A stretch of 64,000 nucleotides of DNA from CAWBOY01 sp963790585 (GCA_963790585.1 CAWBOY010000002.1:310001-374000); one strand, 5' to 3'. Shown: positions 17,915 through 29,193, numbered from the stretch's first letter. Notes: generated by a model from the sequence alone, not told the origin. Made by a program: numbers and translations.

Positions 17915-18871
17915 ATGGTTATGACACAGCGGGTCGAAAGTAGCGGATTGCTCTATGGCGTCGCGGCCTATGGTCTATGGGGCATGATGCCGTTCTATTT
18001 TCATGCGGTCGATTGTGTTCCGTCCGGGGAAATTCTCGGTCAGCGCATCTGCTGGAGTGCGTTTCTTCTGATCCTATTGGTGAGCGTTCTCGGCCGGTGG
18101 CCGATCGTACGCGCCGCGTTGACACACCCACGCCATCGATCGTTGCTCTTCGCAAGCAGTCTGTTCATCGCGATCAATTGGTACGTTTACATTTACGGCG
18201 TTTCCACCGGTCGCGTCGTACAAACCAGCCTCGGGTATTTCATCAACCCCTTGTTCAACATCTTGCTCGGCATGGTTTTCTTCCGAGAACGGTTGCGCGT
18301 CGGACAATGGGGAGCGGTGCTCTTGGCGGCGGCGGGATTGGCTTACCTGGTATGGTCCGTCGGCGAGCTGCCCTGGATTGCACTGACCGTGGCCGGTTCG
18401 TTCGGCCTCTACGGGCTGACGCGCAAGGTCGCGCCTGTCGACGCGCTCACGGGCTTGGCGGCCGAATCGTTCATCCTGGCCCCTCTTGCTCTTGGGTGGT
18501 TGATCTACCTGGCGAGCACCGGCGAAATGGTCTATCGCGGCGACCGCCCAACGGTCAACTTTCTTTTACTAATTAGCGGCGTCATCACGGCAGTCCCTTT
18601 GATTTGCTTTGCCATCGCGGCGAAACGGCTGCCGCTATCTATTCTGGGATTTGTGCAGTATCTCGCGCCCAGTATTCAATTCTTAATCGGCGTGTTCATT
18701 TTCGGTGAGCCGTTTCGACCCGCGCAATGGGTCGGTTTCGGCTGCATTTGGGCCGCGCTGCTCATTCTTACGGCGGAATCTCTGTGGTCCATGAGTCGGC
18801 GCGGTCCGAATTCTATCGTCGATCCGACAAGTGTCGATGAGGCGTTGGTGCCGAGCGCCTTCGTTGATTGA
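17915..18871 (+). CDS. rarD: RarD-type EamA/DMT-superfamily transporter
   Basis: 318 residues with about ten transmembrane segments. The start (GLLYGVAAYGLWGMMPFYFH) and the INWYVYIYGV, VQTSLGYFINPL and FVQYLAPSIQFLIGVF motifs are those of RarD, a branch of the EamA drug/metabolite transporters. E. coli RarD is annotated as chloramphenicol-sensitivity protein, but the physiological substrate is unknown. A TetR-type regulator gene follows on the same strand after a short gap and may control it. Confidence 0.88.
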   Translation: MVMTQRVESSGLLYGVAAYGLWGMMPFYFHAVDCVPSGEILGQRICWSAFLLILLVSVLGRWPIVRAALTHPRHRSLLFASSLFIAINWYVYIYGVSTGRVVQTSLGYFINPLFNILLGMVFFRERLRVGQWGAVLLAAAGLAYLVWSVGELPWIALTVAGSFGLYGLTRKVAPVDALTGLAAESFILAPLALGWLIYLASTGEMVYRGDRPTVNFLLLISGVITAVPLICFAIAAKRLPLSILGFVQYLAPSIQFLIGVFIFGEPFRPAQWVGFGCIWAALLILTAESLWSMSRRGPNSIVDPTSVDEALVPSAFVD

Positions 18872-18942
18872 CCTGGGTTGGCGGCGAGCCTTCCGAGATC
18901 CTATGATGAGGGCAGCTTCAGGTAACACATTGTCGGGCGAGG

Positions 18943-19591
18943 ATGCCGATGACCGCTCCGCAACGACGGCCAAGCGAAGGGCAAAAAAGCGCACGCGCGA
19001 ATTACGAAGGCCGAGCGCCGGCAACAGTTGCTTCACCTTGCCCGACAAATGTTTACCTCGGCCGGCTATGCGGGAACAACTCTAGCCCGGTTAGCCGAGG
19101 CCGCGAGCATCAAAGAGTCCGTTCTGACTAAGTATTACTCGGACAAAAAGTCTCTGTTCGCCGACGTCTTGGCGCAAATCAAAGCTGACTCGCTCGATCG
19201 CCTGCAGGCGTCGACCGCCGACCAGTCAGATCCTCTCGCACGCTTGCATGCAATCGCCGAAAATTGTCTCGGGACCGTCCGGCGCCATCGGGCTGATTGG
19301 AAGCTCGTCTATCTATCACTCAGTGAAGCGGATAATGAAGAGGTGGCCGAGGCGTTGCAAGCGTTTTTCCTTGACGCGGAAACAATGCTTGCCCGAATCA
19401 TTGCTGAAGGACAACAATCAGGAGTTTTTCGCCGATCGATCGACCCGCGCGTTGCGGCTTGGGAGCTAATTCGCTCCGCCCTTGGCTACGCCTTGGTCCT
19501 CCCCGTCGGCGTCCCACTTCTCGCCGAAGCCGATTATCTGGCCAGATCGATAGAGTGTTTGCTCCACTGTTTAGTGAAAACCGACGTTTGA
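18943..19591 (+). CDS. TetR/AcrR-family transcriptional regulator (N-terminal frameshift)
   Basis: The helix-turn-helix is clear: RRQQLLHLARQMFTSAGYAGTTLARLAEAASIKESVLTKYYSDKKSLF, followed by a C-terminal ligand/dimer domain of about 140 residues. No good start exists in that frame. An ATG at 18943 or 18949 opens MTAPQRRPSEGQK in another frame that joins KAHARITKAERR across the A-run at 18983-18988. A one-base homopolymer error is therefore the likely reason for the break. It probably represses a neighbouring transport gene, but target and ligand are unknown. Confidence 0.8.
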
Positions 19592-19625
19592 TTTTAGAAC
19601 TAGAAAAACAAAAACCGCTTCATGG

Positions 19626-19710
19626 CCGTGGCCGGGGTCGGTACGCCGACCCCGGTTCGGTGAAGCCGCTGCGGGCAAACCGGGGGTCGGAGTACCGACC
19701 CCGGCCACGG
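19626..19710. repeat. REP-like palindrome, family GTGGCCGGGGTCGGTAC
   Basis: CCGTGGCCGGGGTCGGTAC (19626-19644) and its exact reverse complement (19692-19710) form a 19-bp inverted repeat. A second member of the same family has its arms at 22836-22853 and 23152-23170. The palindrome sits between two 20-base near-identical direct repeats (19600-19619 and 19747-19766, one mismatch). Confidence 0.8.
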
Positions 19711-19750
19711 ATTGCGATTTATTGAACGAACTTCTGATTCAGGACACTGG

Positions 19751-19781
19751 AAAAACAAAAACCGCTGCTGAGCAGCGGTTT
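19751..19781 (-). terminator. Intrinsic terminator of the minus-strand alpha/beta-fold gene
   Basis: On the minus strand AAACCGCTG pairs with CAGCGGTTT around a five-base loop, followed by TTTTTGTTTTT-type sequence (plus-strand 19751-19760). It lies 34 bases beyond the stop codon of the gene ending at 19815. Confidence 0.8.
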
Positions 19782-19814
19782 AGTAAATCGCCAGCACAAG
19801 TTGACAGGAAATAA

Positions 19815-20938
19815 TTACCGCAAACCCACAATCTGCAGCGGTAAGAGCTTAAAGATGCGATCGTTTTCGCTCTTGGCTGGCATCGGATTGGCCCCGGGCT
19901 GTTGAAGCCAAACGTAGGTGTTCTTGCGGAAATCGCGGGTGTCATGTTCCGGCGCTGGCTTCTTTTCAAGTAGTTCAGGAAGATATTTGGTAACGATCCA
20001 TTTTTCCGTTTCGAGATCCTTATCGAGCAGTTGGCTACCTTTTAGATTCTTCGCCGCGGGAACAGGGAAATCGGTGGTGAACTCCAGGTCCTTGTCGGCT
20101 TTCTCTGGCTTCTTACCGTGGACATAATTGGGAATGATAATTCGAAGAAGCCGCAAGTTATAACTCTCTGACGCGGGATCTTCTTTGCTGTAAACAAACG
20201 CTTGCGGTGTTTTATGGACTTTGCCGATTTCCTGAATCCACGTTTGGAGAGGCATATTTACCCGGCCCAAACTCGGGCTGATGTTCAGCCAGATACATGC
20301 ACCAACTTCACGACCTTCCGGCTTGCTGTATTCCGGCCGCGCCAGGCCGCCAGGATTTTTGTATTGGACGCGCTTCCATTCCGAAGCCAGCCACATCGCA
20401 CCGAGAGTGGCGCCTTCACCCGCACCAATTACGATCAAATTTTGCGTGTTGATATCGCCGCTGTCGTGACGTTGATCGAGAAAGGCCTTGGCCGCGAGGA
20501 TGTCGTTGACAAGATAGGGATAGTAAGCCGGTGTGAATTGTGAGTGGCTCACGGTAGGCGGATCCTTGGCCGGCCCTTTCCGCACCCTAGAGGAGTTGTG
20601 GGGCTGCTTCCAAAAATCCGCGCTTACTTCGGTGCTGTTGCCGTGGCCGCGGAAATCAAAACTTAGCACCGAGAAATCTTTTTTGTTGAGTTCTTCGGCA
20701 AGACTACCCCAACCATCTTTGGTACTGTCCCCGCCCTTGCCGGCTTCAAACGTATGAAGCAGCAGCACTGTGGGCATCCCCTTACCCTTGCGCTCGGATA
20801 AAAGGTTCCCTTGAGCGTGACCCCGTCCACCGTCTCGAACGACACGGGCTTTGATTCTGCCGACGCCCGATGAGTGTCAAACAGGAAAACGCTTAGAACG
20901 AGCCAGTGAATCCGTGATGCTGGAAGTCGCAAGCGCAT
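19815..20938 (-). CDS. Secreted alpha/beta-hydrolase-fold protein lacking the usual nucleophile (frameshifted)
   Basis: The start at 20938 follows AAGGAG and gives a signal peptide (MRLRLPASRIHWLVLSVFLF...ASAES). The fold begins with SFETVDGVTLKGTFYPS, breaks frame near 20795, and continues MPTVLLLHTFEAGKGG and FSVLSFDFRGHGNST. The nucleophile elbow, normally GxSxG, reads GAGEG (LIVIGAGEGATLG), so the serine is replaced by glycine. No other serine is placed to act. The protein is about 370 residues and exported. It may be a non-catalytic binding protein; related planctomycete proteins also seem to lack the serine, as far as I recall. Confidence 0.75.
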
Positions 20939-21221
20939 GTCGAACTCCTTGGCCAGGAAAGCGGATAGCGATAAAATTGATCTTAAAGGCTCATTCAACC
21001 CGGGTCAAGCTGGCGGCCGACCTGCGGCCCGATCCAATGGCCGCGCGACGCGTTCGCTCCTCGCGTCAAAAGAGGTAAACCCGGAAAAATAGGAATCGCT
21101 TGGCCAGCTTGGTAAGGTATTGATGCTGCGATTGTATTTCCGCCACGCTTGGCTATAGTCTGAGACCGATACCGTCTAGGAAGGACGGCCGTTCTATCGC
21201 GCGTGCCGCAAGGAGGCGCTG

Positions 21222-22287
21222 ATGCAGCCGCTGCAATTGATAGTCCCGCGCCAACTCTGAGGACGATTCCCGTCTGGCCTACGCCCGCACGGTCGTGCGC
21301 GCCGAGGCCGCCGCTTTGGAATTGGTCGCGGCTCGCCTGGATGACTCCTTTCTGCGAGCGGTGGAGCTGATTCAGAACCATTGCGAGCGCGGACGGGGTC
21401 GAGTAGCCATCTCTGGGACTGGCAAATCCGCCGATGTCGGCCAAAAGCTGGCAGGCACGCTTAGCTCGACAGGGACGCGGGCTTATGTACTGGATGCCAC
21501 ACGCGCCATGCATGGCGATCTCGGCATGGTCCATCCGGACGATGTGGCTCTGGTCCTGTCTCATAGCGGCGAGAGCGAAGAAATCCTGCGGCTGCTCGGG
21601 CCGCTGCAATCATTGTCGAAATGCTTGATCGCGATGACAGGCAACGGCAGCAGCACCCTGGCACGCAAGGCCGAGGTCGCCCTCATTTACGGTCCGGTCG
21701 ACGAGGTGTGCCCACTTGGATTGGCGCCGAGCGCGAGTACCACGGCAATGATTGCTCTGGGTGATGCACTGGCTTTCACATTGAGCCGGGCGCGCGACTT
21801 TAGCCAGGAAGACTTTGCTCGTTATCACCCGGCCGGCAGTCTGGGCCGCAAGCTGCTGAAAGTGGAATCGATCATGCGTCCGCTGCCGGAACTAAGGCTG
21901 GCACATGAAGAGGAGACCGTCAGAGCCGTGTTTGCGGGATCTCGTCGCAAAGGACGACGCAGCGGCGCCGTCATGCTCACGGACAGTGACGGTCGATTAA
22001 AAGGACTATTTACCGACAGCGATCTCGCGCGTCTCATCGAGAACCGCCGTGACGCCGACCTTGATCGGCCTATCCATGATGTGATGACGCCGGCTCCGCT
22101 CACCGTTCCGATGGGGATACGAGTCGTGGATGCGGTCGAAATCCTGCGCCGGCACAAAATCAGCGAGCTGCCAGTAGTCGACAGCGACGGTCGACCCGCG
22201 GGGCTACTCGACATCACCGATCTCATCGGCGAGTCGGCGGTTCTCGAGGAATCATCAAGCACACCGACGCTGCGATTGGGAGCTTGA
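21222..22287 (+). CDS. kdsD: Arabinose-5-phosphate isomerase KdsD (KpsF/GutQ), N-terminal frameshift
   Basis: Converts ribulose 5-phosphate to arabinose 5-phosphate, the first step to Kdo. The SIS domain is clear (VAISGTGKSADVGQKLAGTLSSTG, LSHSGESEEIL, MTGNGSSTLARKA, then PLGLAPSASTTAM), followed by two CBS domains (about 21900-22260). The only start with a strong ribosome-binding site (AAGGAGG) is ATG 21222, which is in a frame that closes at once. One extra base near 21241-21250 would join it to SRANSEDDSRLAYARTVVRAEA. Otherwise translation would begin at the internal GTG 21295. Five bases separate it from kdsC. Confidence 0.9.
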
Positions 22288-22292
22288 TTGTC

Positions 22293-22817
22293 ATGAATGG
22301 ATGCACGACTTCACAAGAAACGCTCAAACAGCGATGCCTGGCTGTGTCGCTGTTGGTCCTTGATGTCGATGGCGTTTTGACGGATGGCGGCATTGTTCTG
22401 GGCGCCTCAGGATTCGAGGTCAAACACTATCATGTCCGCGATGGCTCGGGCCTCAAGCGATGGCACCAGGCTGGATTGAAATCGGCCATCCTTACGGGAC
22501 GCAAATCTCAATCGGTCAAAGATCGCGCGGCGGAACTGGGGATCGGCATCGTACACCAGGGAGCTGCCGACAAAGACACGGCTTTCGACCAGATCATTGA
22601 GGAATCCGGCATACCGGCAGAATCGATTTGCTACGTCGGCGATGACTGGCCCGACCTTGGTCCTATGCGTCGCAGCCGATTGGCGGCGACACCCGCGGAT
22701 GCCTGTTCCGAGATTCGCGCCATCGCTCATTACATTGCGAAGCGAAATGGCGGGCAGGGAGCCGTTCGCGAAATCATTGAACTCATTTTGCGGTGCCAGG
22801 GAAGGTGGGAGCGGTAA
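22293..22817 (+). CDS. kdsC: 3-deoxy-D-manno-octulosonate 8-phosphate phosphatase KdsC
   Basis: 174 residues of the small HAD type. LVLDVDGVLTDGG carries the nucleophile aspartate and its partner, then HVRDGSGLKRW, AILTGRKS (motif II threonine), a lysine in GAADKDTAFD, and YVGDDWPDL (metal aspartates). It removes phosphate from Kdo-8-phosphate. The order kdsD-kdsC followed by an OstA/LptA-like gene parallels the E. coli kdsD-kdsC-lptC-lptA cluster and points to LPS assembly. ATG 22293 is preferred; a TTG nine bases earlier would overlap the kdsD stop. Confidence 0.92.
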   Translation: MNGCTTSQETLKQRCLAVSLLVLDVDGVLTDGGIVLGASGFEVKHYHVRDGSGLKRWHQAGLKSAILTGRKSQSVKDRAAELGIGIVHQGAADKDTAFDQIIEESGIPAESICYVGDDWPDLGPMRRSRLAATPADACSEIRAIAHYIAKRNGGQGAVREIIELILRCQGRWER

Positions 22818-22835
22818 ACAAGACCACCCCCGACT

Positions 22836-23170
22836 CGTGGCCGGGGTCGGTACTCTGACCGCCATAGGCATCAAGTTAAGGTAAGAAATTCGGTGCGCTC
22901 GTCACTGACACAACCCCTGAACGAATTCCTAGGCCCAGGAACGGTATGGATGACCGATGAAAAAATGACCTAAGTGGTGTAATAAAAATAGGTTGCGTTC
23001 TTACGAAGCGACCAACGGTACAAGGTGCTTCGGCGGATTCGTTGCGCGGCTTGACACGAATCGCGGAGGATTGGGCCTTACCTTGATGCCTATGGGGGTC
23101 GGTACTCTGACCCCGGCGTGGCCTGAGCGGTTTTAGAGAACCGGGGTCGTAGTACCGACCCCGGCCACGG
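22836..23170. repeat. REP-like palindrome carrying an inserted element
   Basis: The outer arms CGTGGCCGGGGTCGGTAC (22836-22853) and its reverse complement (23152-23170) are the same family as 19626-19710. Inside lies the element 22861-23095, flanked on both sides by GGGGTCGGTACTCTGACC (22843-22860 and 23095-23112). The 425-base gap between kdsC and the next gene holds nothing else recognisable. Confidence 0.75.
22861..23095 (-). mobile_element. Dispersed repeat, copy 2: 235-bp element with inverted ends and 18-bp flanking repeats
   Basis: The ends are imperfect inverted repeats: CCATAGGCATCAAGTTAAGG at 22862-22881 and CTTACCTTGATGCCTATGG at 23077-23095. The interior, read on the minus strand, matches 8579-8794. 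It is flanked by an 18-base direct repeat that could be a target duplication. The element has no intact open frame and appears to be non-autonomous. Confidence 0.7.
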
Positions 23171-23242
23171 CTCCCCGATAGCCGAGGGTAGTTTTTAAGT
23201 TGGATTCGAGCTCAGTCGAGCGGAATGAAGGAGGGATGACGC

Positions 23243-26200
23243 ATGTGGACCCCCCGGCGGATTGTGATGCTGGCGTGTGGCGTCGTGCTTTTCGCGTCGT
23301 CCTACGTGTCCTACGCACACACATTTTTGGGTGCAATCGATGGCCTGCCGGCCTTGCCGGATTCGTGCCGCCGCGCCATCGGCGGCGCCCCGTTTCAAGG
23401 CGAGGTCAGTCCTCGCTCCGGCCCCAGCCAACTCGAAGCGAAAATCACGATGGCCTTCGGTCCCGGCTGCGAGGAATTAAAACGCCCGATTCGTTTGGAG
23501 ATGCATTCACGAAATATGGTCATCTGCGCGGCGACTTCAAGCCGACAGACGATGGCAATCAAATTTACCTGGCCCCCGTAAGCGTGGCCATATTCGGCAA
23601 GGACACAGGCGACGGCCGAGGTCAAGAGATCAATACGATTCGCTGCAAAGAAGCCTTCCTCACATTGAACAAGCCTGTCAAGAACCCAACCGAATTAACG
23701 GATCGCAAAATTACACAAGCCAAGTTAATCGATGATATTTTGATTGTCAATAACCACCGAACGCCGGAACGGTACGACGATTTGGAGCTTTCAATCAGCA
23801 AGGGTCCGCTCTTTTACGACGAACTCAAACAGGTTATCTGGACCGAAGACAGTATTCACTTGCTCGATAAGCAATCCAGCCCGCCAACAGACGTGCGCGG
23901 CAAAGGTATGAATGTCTTGCTCGTCGCCGACCCGCCCCAGGTCGTCAATGGAAAGACAATGAAAGGAACCAGCGTCAGCGGCATTAAACAAATTATCTTG
24001 CGTGAAGACGTCACGATGCATCTTCATCCTGACTCTTCCGACGGCTTTCCAGGTGTGGCCCAAAATAATACCAAGGAAGCCGCCGGCGATATGAAGCTTG
24101 ATCCCCCGGCAAAATTTGTCGGCCCGCTCTTGCCAGCGCCGAAGTCGCACATCATCATCACGACGCTTGGGCAATTTCTTTATGAATTAAATAAGGATCA
24201 CGACCTGGCCACTTTCACGGTCCCGGCGTTGACGTCGTCCTGGGCTGAGCGCTTGTTTTGGAATCCTACGAGTTCCGATGTAAAAGTAGTGCGCCAGAGT
24301 CCGCGCCTAAGCCCGGCAGATCCCATATTGATCGACCAGTTGATCTGCGAGAAATTGGTGCTCCGCTTATCACGAAAAGATGAAACCAAAAACGCTCCCG
24401 CTAACAAACAAGCGACCACCGGATCGGGTGGAACGCTGGAAAACGGCATGACGATCGAAACCGCGCACGCCACGGGCAAGGGCGAGGTCGGCGTCGTGAT
24501 TACTTCGGATGCCGAGCATCTCGTCGCCGAAGGTGATGAGATGGATTATAGCGCCGCGACTCAGGTAACCATTCTTTCCGGTGAGAAGGGGATGGTAGCA
24601 ACCAAGGAAGACGCGACCGACAAAACCGTCATTCGGGCTCGCCTCTTGCAGATTCGTCAATATCCGGCGGATAAAGATACCAAAGCCTGGCAATCCCTCG
24701 TCGGCATGGGCCCGGGCCGCATCGATATCTACGACATCAAGTCCAAGCCTGAAAAGAAAAAGACCTCCGCCACTTGGAACGACACGCTAACCTCCACGAA
24801 AGACAACAGCAAAGAACTCGACGGCATAAAAGATCTACTTATCTTGACTGGAGCGGCCCGCTTCCAGGACGAAATTCAGGATCAATCTCTGCGTGGCGAA
24901 ACATTGAAAGTCTGGTTGCAAAATAACGACAAAGACAAAGCCAGCTCACCAACATCAGGCTCGTCTTCGATGAAACCCTATATCGTCGAGGCGACGACCA
25001 ATGTCGAATCAAAATCGAAAGATTTAATTATTCACGATTCTGGCCACCTCGTGCTTCACTTCCTGGATGTGCCGGACGAGGCAATGCTGCCAGATATGGC
25101 AGTGGGGCCCAAACCAACGCCGCCTGTGGGGGTGCAGGCACCCGGTGTGCCCATGAATCGGGATCCACAGCAAAAATCGACCGCCGCCTCGCCCCTACCT
25201 CCGATGATTCCTTCAGAGGCCGGCGGCGTGTTACCTCGCCCGGCAACCGCCGACGCCAAAAGTACGCTGCCGCCCGCGAAAACAGAGGGGCAGCCGGCAG
25301 TTCCGGCGAATCCAATGGATCTTAGCGCCCGCTCGATCGAGGCATGGATTCTGCGCCGGGGCGAAAGAAACGTCCTCAAGAAGCTGCGCGCTGACGGCTC
25401 CGTGCAGGTCCATCAAGACCCGGACCCAACCAAAAAAGATTCAAAAGGGGTGTTTATTGAAGGCTATTCGCTCTCGATGGTCCGAAAGCTAGAGCCCGGA
25501 GCTTTTCCCGCCGAGGGCGAGATCGAAAATTATGATTTACAGGTGCTCGGTGATATGGCCGTATTGGTCCTGGACAAGATCTTCATAACAGGGCCGGAAG
25601 TAAACATCGATCAAGAGGCCAACCGTTGCACCGTCCACGGCGGCGGCGCTATGCAAATGGAAAGCACGAGCACCCTCGGCGGCCAGCCGACAGAAAAGCC
25701 GGTCCCTCTCAGGGTATATTGGGACGACTCGATGGAGTTTTTGGGCGATGCGAAAACAGCCGAATTTTTTGGCGGGCCCAAGGGCGGCGTCCAGGCCGAA
25801 CAGCAAAACGCTCACCTCGTCGGCGGCTCAATGCATGTCAATTTCGATCGGCGGATTTCGCTGCGCGATGGCAATAAGGGTGAAGAACCAGCACGCGTCA
25901 AAAATCTGATCGTGAACAAAACCGTCGTCATCGAGGACTACACATACGACGACCACAAGGCGCTCCTCAAGTATCAGCAGCTTTCCGCCCCATTTGTGTC
26001 ACAAGACACACTGGAATCGGACGATGTGAAGCCCATCGTTCCTGTCAGGCCGTGCCAAATCCCGGCAACCTGATTCGAGCCAAGGGCCCGGGGGTGCTGC
26101 GCATCCTGCAAAGAGGCAGCGCGGAAATGACCCTCTCCACGCCCGCAACGGAACCTGCTCCCGCACCCAAGCCGAAGGCGCCCGCTTCTCCAGATAAAGC

Positions 26201-26732
26201 TGGTACCAAGGACGAGGATGCAATGAAACTGACTTACGTCAGTTTCGGCAAAACCATGTATGCGAATAGCAAAACCAACACGGCAATCTTCATGGAAAAC
26301 GTCCGCGTTCTCAACATGCCGTGTGAGGATCCGAAGATTGAAATTGATTTGGATACTCTCCTCGTCGAGCTTTCCAAGGGAACCCTTCCGAGCGGCACGA
26401 TGTATATCAAGAGCGATCGCTTGGAAGTGCTCAATCGTCCACAAATCGTGAAAGCGCCGGATGGAACGGTTACCCAAAAGGCGCAGAATGAGATGCTGGC
26501 GAAAGGCCGAGTCCTGGTTCAGGGCCAAGATTTTTACGGCCGAGCGGACAAGGTGACCTTTAACGAAGCCAAAGATCAAATCGTCTTCGAAGGCGGCGAC
26601 GACAGCATGGCGATGCTATTCCGCAAACAAACCCCGAACAGCCCCCCTCAGCCTATCAAAGCGAAGAGGATCACCTACTATCGCAACACCGGTGGTTACT
26701 CGATCAACGGTGGCAGAGAAATCAGCAATTAG
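23243..26732 (+). CDS. Very large exported OstA/LptA-like protein (two frameshifts)
   Basis: About 1160 residues. The start at 23243 follows GGAGG and gives a membrane anchor (MWTPRRIVMLACGVVLFASSYVSYA). The frame changes near 23530 (before DFKPTDDGNQIYLAP) and near 26055 (before PNPGNLIRAKGPG). The body is rich in beta-strand repeats typical of OstA/LptA/LptC jelly-roll modules: AEHLVAEGDEMDYSAATQVTILSG, KDLLILTGAARFQDEIQDQSLRGETLKVWL, KVTFNEAKDQIVFEGG, and similar. A Pro-rich linker lies near 25080-25310. Position directly after kdsD and kdsC suggests a periplasmic LPS-transport role. The family assignment is by pattern and gene order, not by a diagnostic motif. Confidence 0.7.
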
Positions 26733-26754
26733 CCCCAGCCGAACATTTGTCTTA

Positions 26755-26830
26755 CCGAGCCTGAAGCCTTAGCGAAGAGCATTCCGCATTTCAAAATACG
26801 AAATGCCCTTCGCTGACCCTTCAGGCTCGG
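26755..26830. repeat. Large intergenic palindrome between the OstA-like gene and asnS
   Basis: CCGAGCCTGAAG (26755-26766) pairs with CTTCAGGCTCGG (26819-26830), and inner arms AGCGAAG/CTTCGCT and GCATTTC/GAAATGC extend the structure. There is no T tract. A related GAGCCTGAAG..TAAGCGAAG sequence occurs at 43849-43867, so this is a repeat family rather than a one-off terminator. Confidence 0.6.
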
Positions 26831-26890
26831 AAAGTTCGTCCCTGCGCATAAGATTACCCAGGTTGATTTCGTTTACGAAGGAATTGCGCA

Positions 26891-28287
<1,397 letters not shown>

Positions 28288-28293
28288 TTTCTT

Positions 28294-28353
28294 TATATAG
28301 CCGCCGGCTTGCCGGCGGAAAGCGAAACCCGCCAGCAAGCCGGCGGCTATATA
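28294..28353. repeat. 25-bp hairpin between convergent asnS and tacT
   Basis: The arm 28294-28318 (TATATAGCCGCCGGCTTGCC...) and 28329-28353 are reverse complements with one mismatch. It sits between two convergent genes and could terminate both. A related GGCGGCAAGCTGGCGGCTAT is found at 29286-29305, next to the end of another minus-strand gene. Confidence 0.7.
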
Positions 28354-28354
28354 A

Positions 28355-28882
28355 TTACAATCTGTCTGCTTCTGCGAGTGCCGCCTGCACTGTCGCCAAG
28401 GGCAATACGAGCGACAATGGAGCGTCCGCAAGTGGTACTGCACCAAAGGATGCATACCACTTCGCCGCTCTATCGCTTTTGGCGTCGATTAAAAGCGCAA
28501 TTCCACCGACCTCCGTAGCGGCGAGCAGACATCGACGGCCAGCCGCCAAGATCAATTGGCCACCAAGTCCTTGTCCTTGAGCCGACCGGTCCACGGCCAA
28601 GCGCGCGAGTCGGAAGACCGGCACGTCATGGTGGGCAAGGCCCTTGCTGACAATTCCTGGTGTACGGCTAAATTCTAGCGCTGCTGGGCAGACACTGTAG
28701 AATCCGAGAATCGCTTTGGGATTGGCGTTGAAAATAGCTAGAAATGTTTTGGCTGCGCCCTTCTCATGGCTTTGGCGCGCTTGCCGTTGCAAAAACTCGT
28801 TCAGTTCCGAGTCTCCGCAATCAAAAGAAGTGCGATTGTGTTTTTTGGCAATGGGCTCCTCGTGCCAGAGGGGCAGACTCAT
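28355..28882 (-). CDS. tacT: GNAT acetyltransferase toxin, TacT type
   Basis: 175 residues. The protein begins with the typical FDCGDSELNEFLQRQARQ segment of TacT/AtaT-type toxins, then VPVFRLARLAVDRSAQGQGLGGQLI, where RSAQGQGLG is the acetyl-CoA loop. AAKWYASFGAVPL carries the conserved tyrosine. Such toxins acetylate the amino group of aminoacyl-tRNAs and stop translation. Its ATG overlaps the antitoxin stop by four bases (ATGA), so the pair is translationally coupled. The frame is intact. Confidence 0.9.
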   Translation of the reverse strand: MSLPLWHEEPIAKKHNRTSFDCGDSELNEFLQRQARQSHEKGAAKTFLAIFNANPKAILGFYSVCPAALEFSRTPGIVSKGLAHHDVPVFRLARLAVDRSAQGQGLGGQLILAAGRRCLLAATEVGGIALLIDAKSDRAAKWYASFGAVPLADAPLSLVLPLATVQAALAEADRL

Positions 28883-29157
28883 GGTCGCTCCGGCAGTCCG
28901 CGAGCCGCTTTGCGCATTTTCGCGTTGGGCAACGGCGGATTCTCGAGAAGAGCCAACACACGAAGGCTGTCTCGCTCGGTGAGCTTGACCCTCTCGTGCG
29001 CTTCGATAACAGATTGCGCCTCACGCAACGCCGTGCGCAGGATGAATTCTGTCATATCCGTTTGAGCAAGCGCTACGGCGCGCATAATAATGGCCTTGTC
29101 AACCGACCGAATACGCAGAGCCAAGCGGTTGTTATCATCAACGGATGCTCGTGGCAT
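28879..29157 (-). CDS. tacA: DUF1778 ribbon-helix-helix antitoxin, TacA type
   Basis: 92 residues. RLALRIRSVDKAIIMRAVALAQTDMTEFIL is the ribbon-helix-helix DNA-binding part of DUF1778 antitoxins. The C-terminal tail (RVLALLENPPLPNAKMRKAARG) matches the part that blocks the toxin, including the LLENPP-type motif. GAGGGG precedes the start. It should neutralise the downstream toxin and repress its own promoter. Confidence 0.9.
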   Translation of the reverse strand: MPRASVDDNNRLALRIRSVDKAIIMRAVALAQTDMTEFILRTALREAQSVIEAHERVKLTERDSLRVLALLENPPLPNAKMRKAARGLPERP

Positions 29158-29172
29158 GACATAACCCCTCTA

Positions 29173-29193
29173 TGTACATATTGAAAGCGTACA
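29173..29193 (-). promoter_or_regulatory. Possible antitoxin operator upstream of tacA
   Basis: TGTAC (29173-29177) and GTACA (29189-29193) form a short inverted repeat 16 bases before the tacA start, where autorepression by a ribbon-helix-helix protein would be expected. The arms are short, so this is a guess. Confidence 0.3.
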
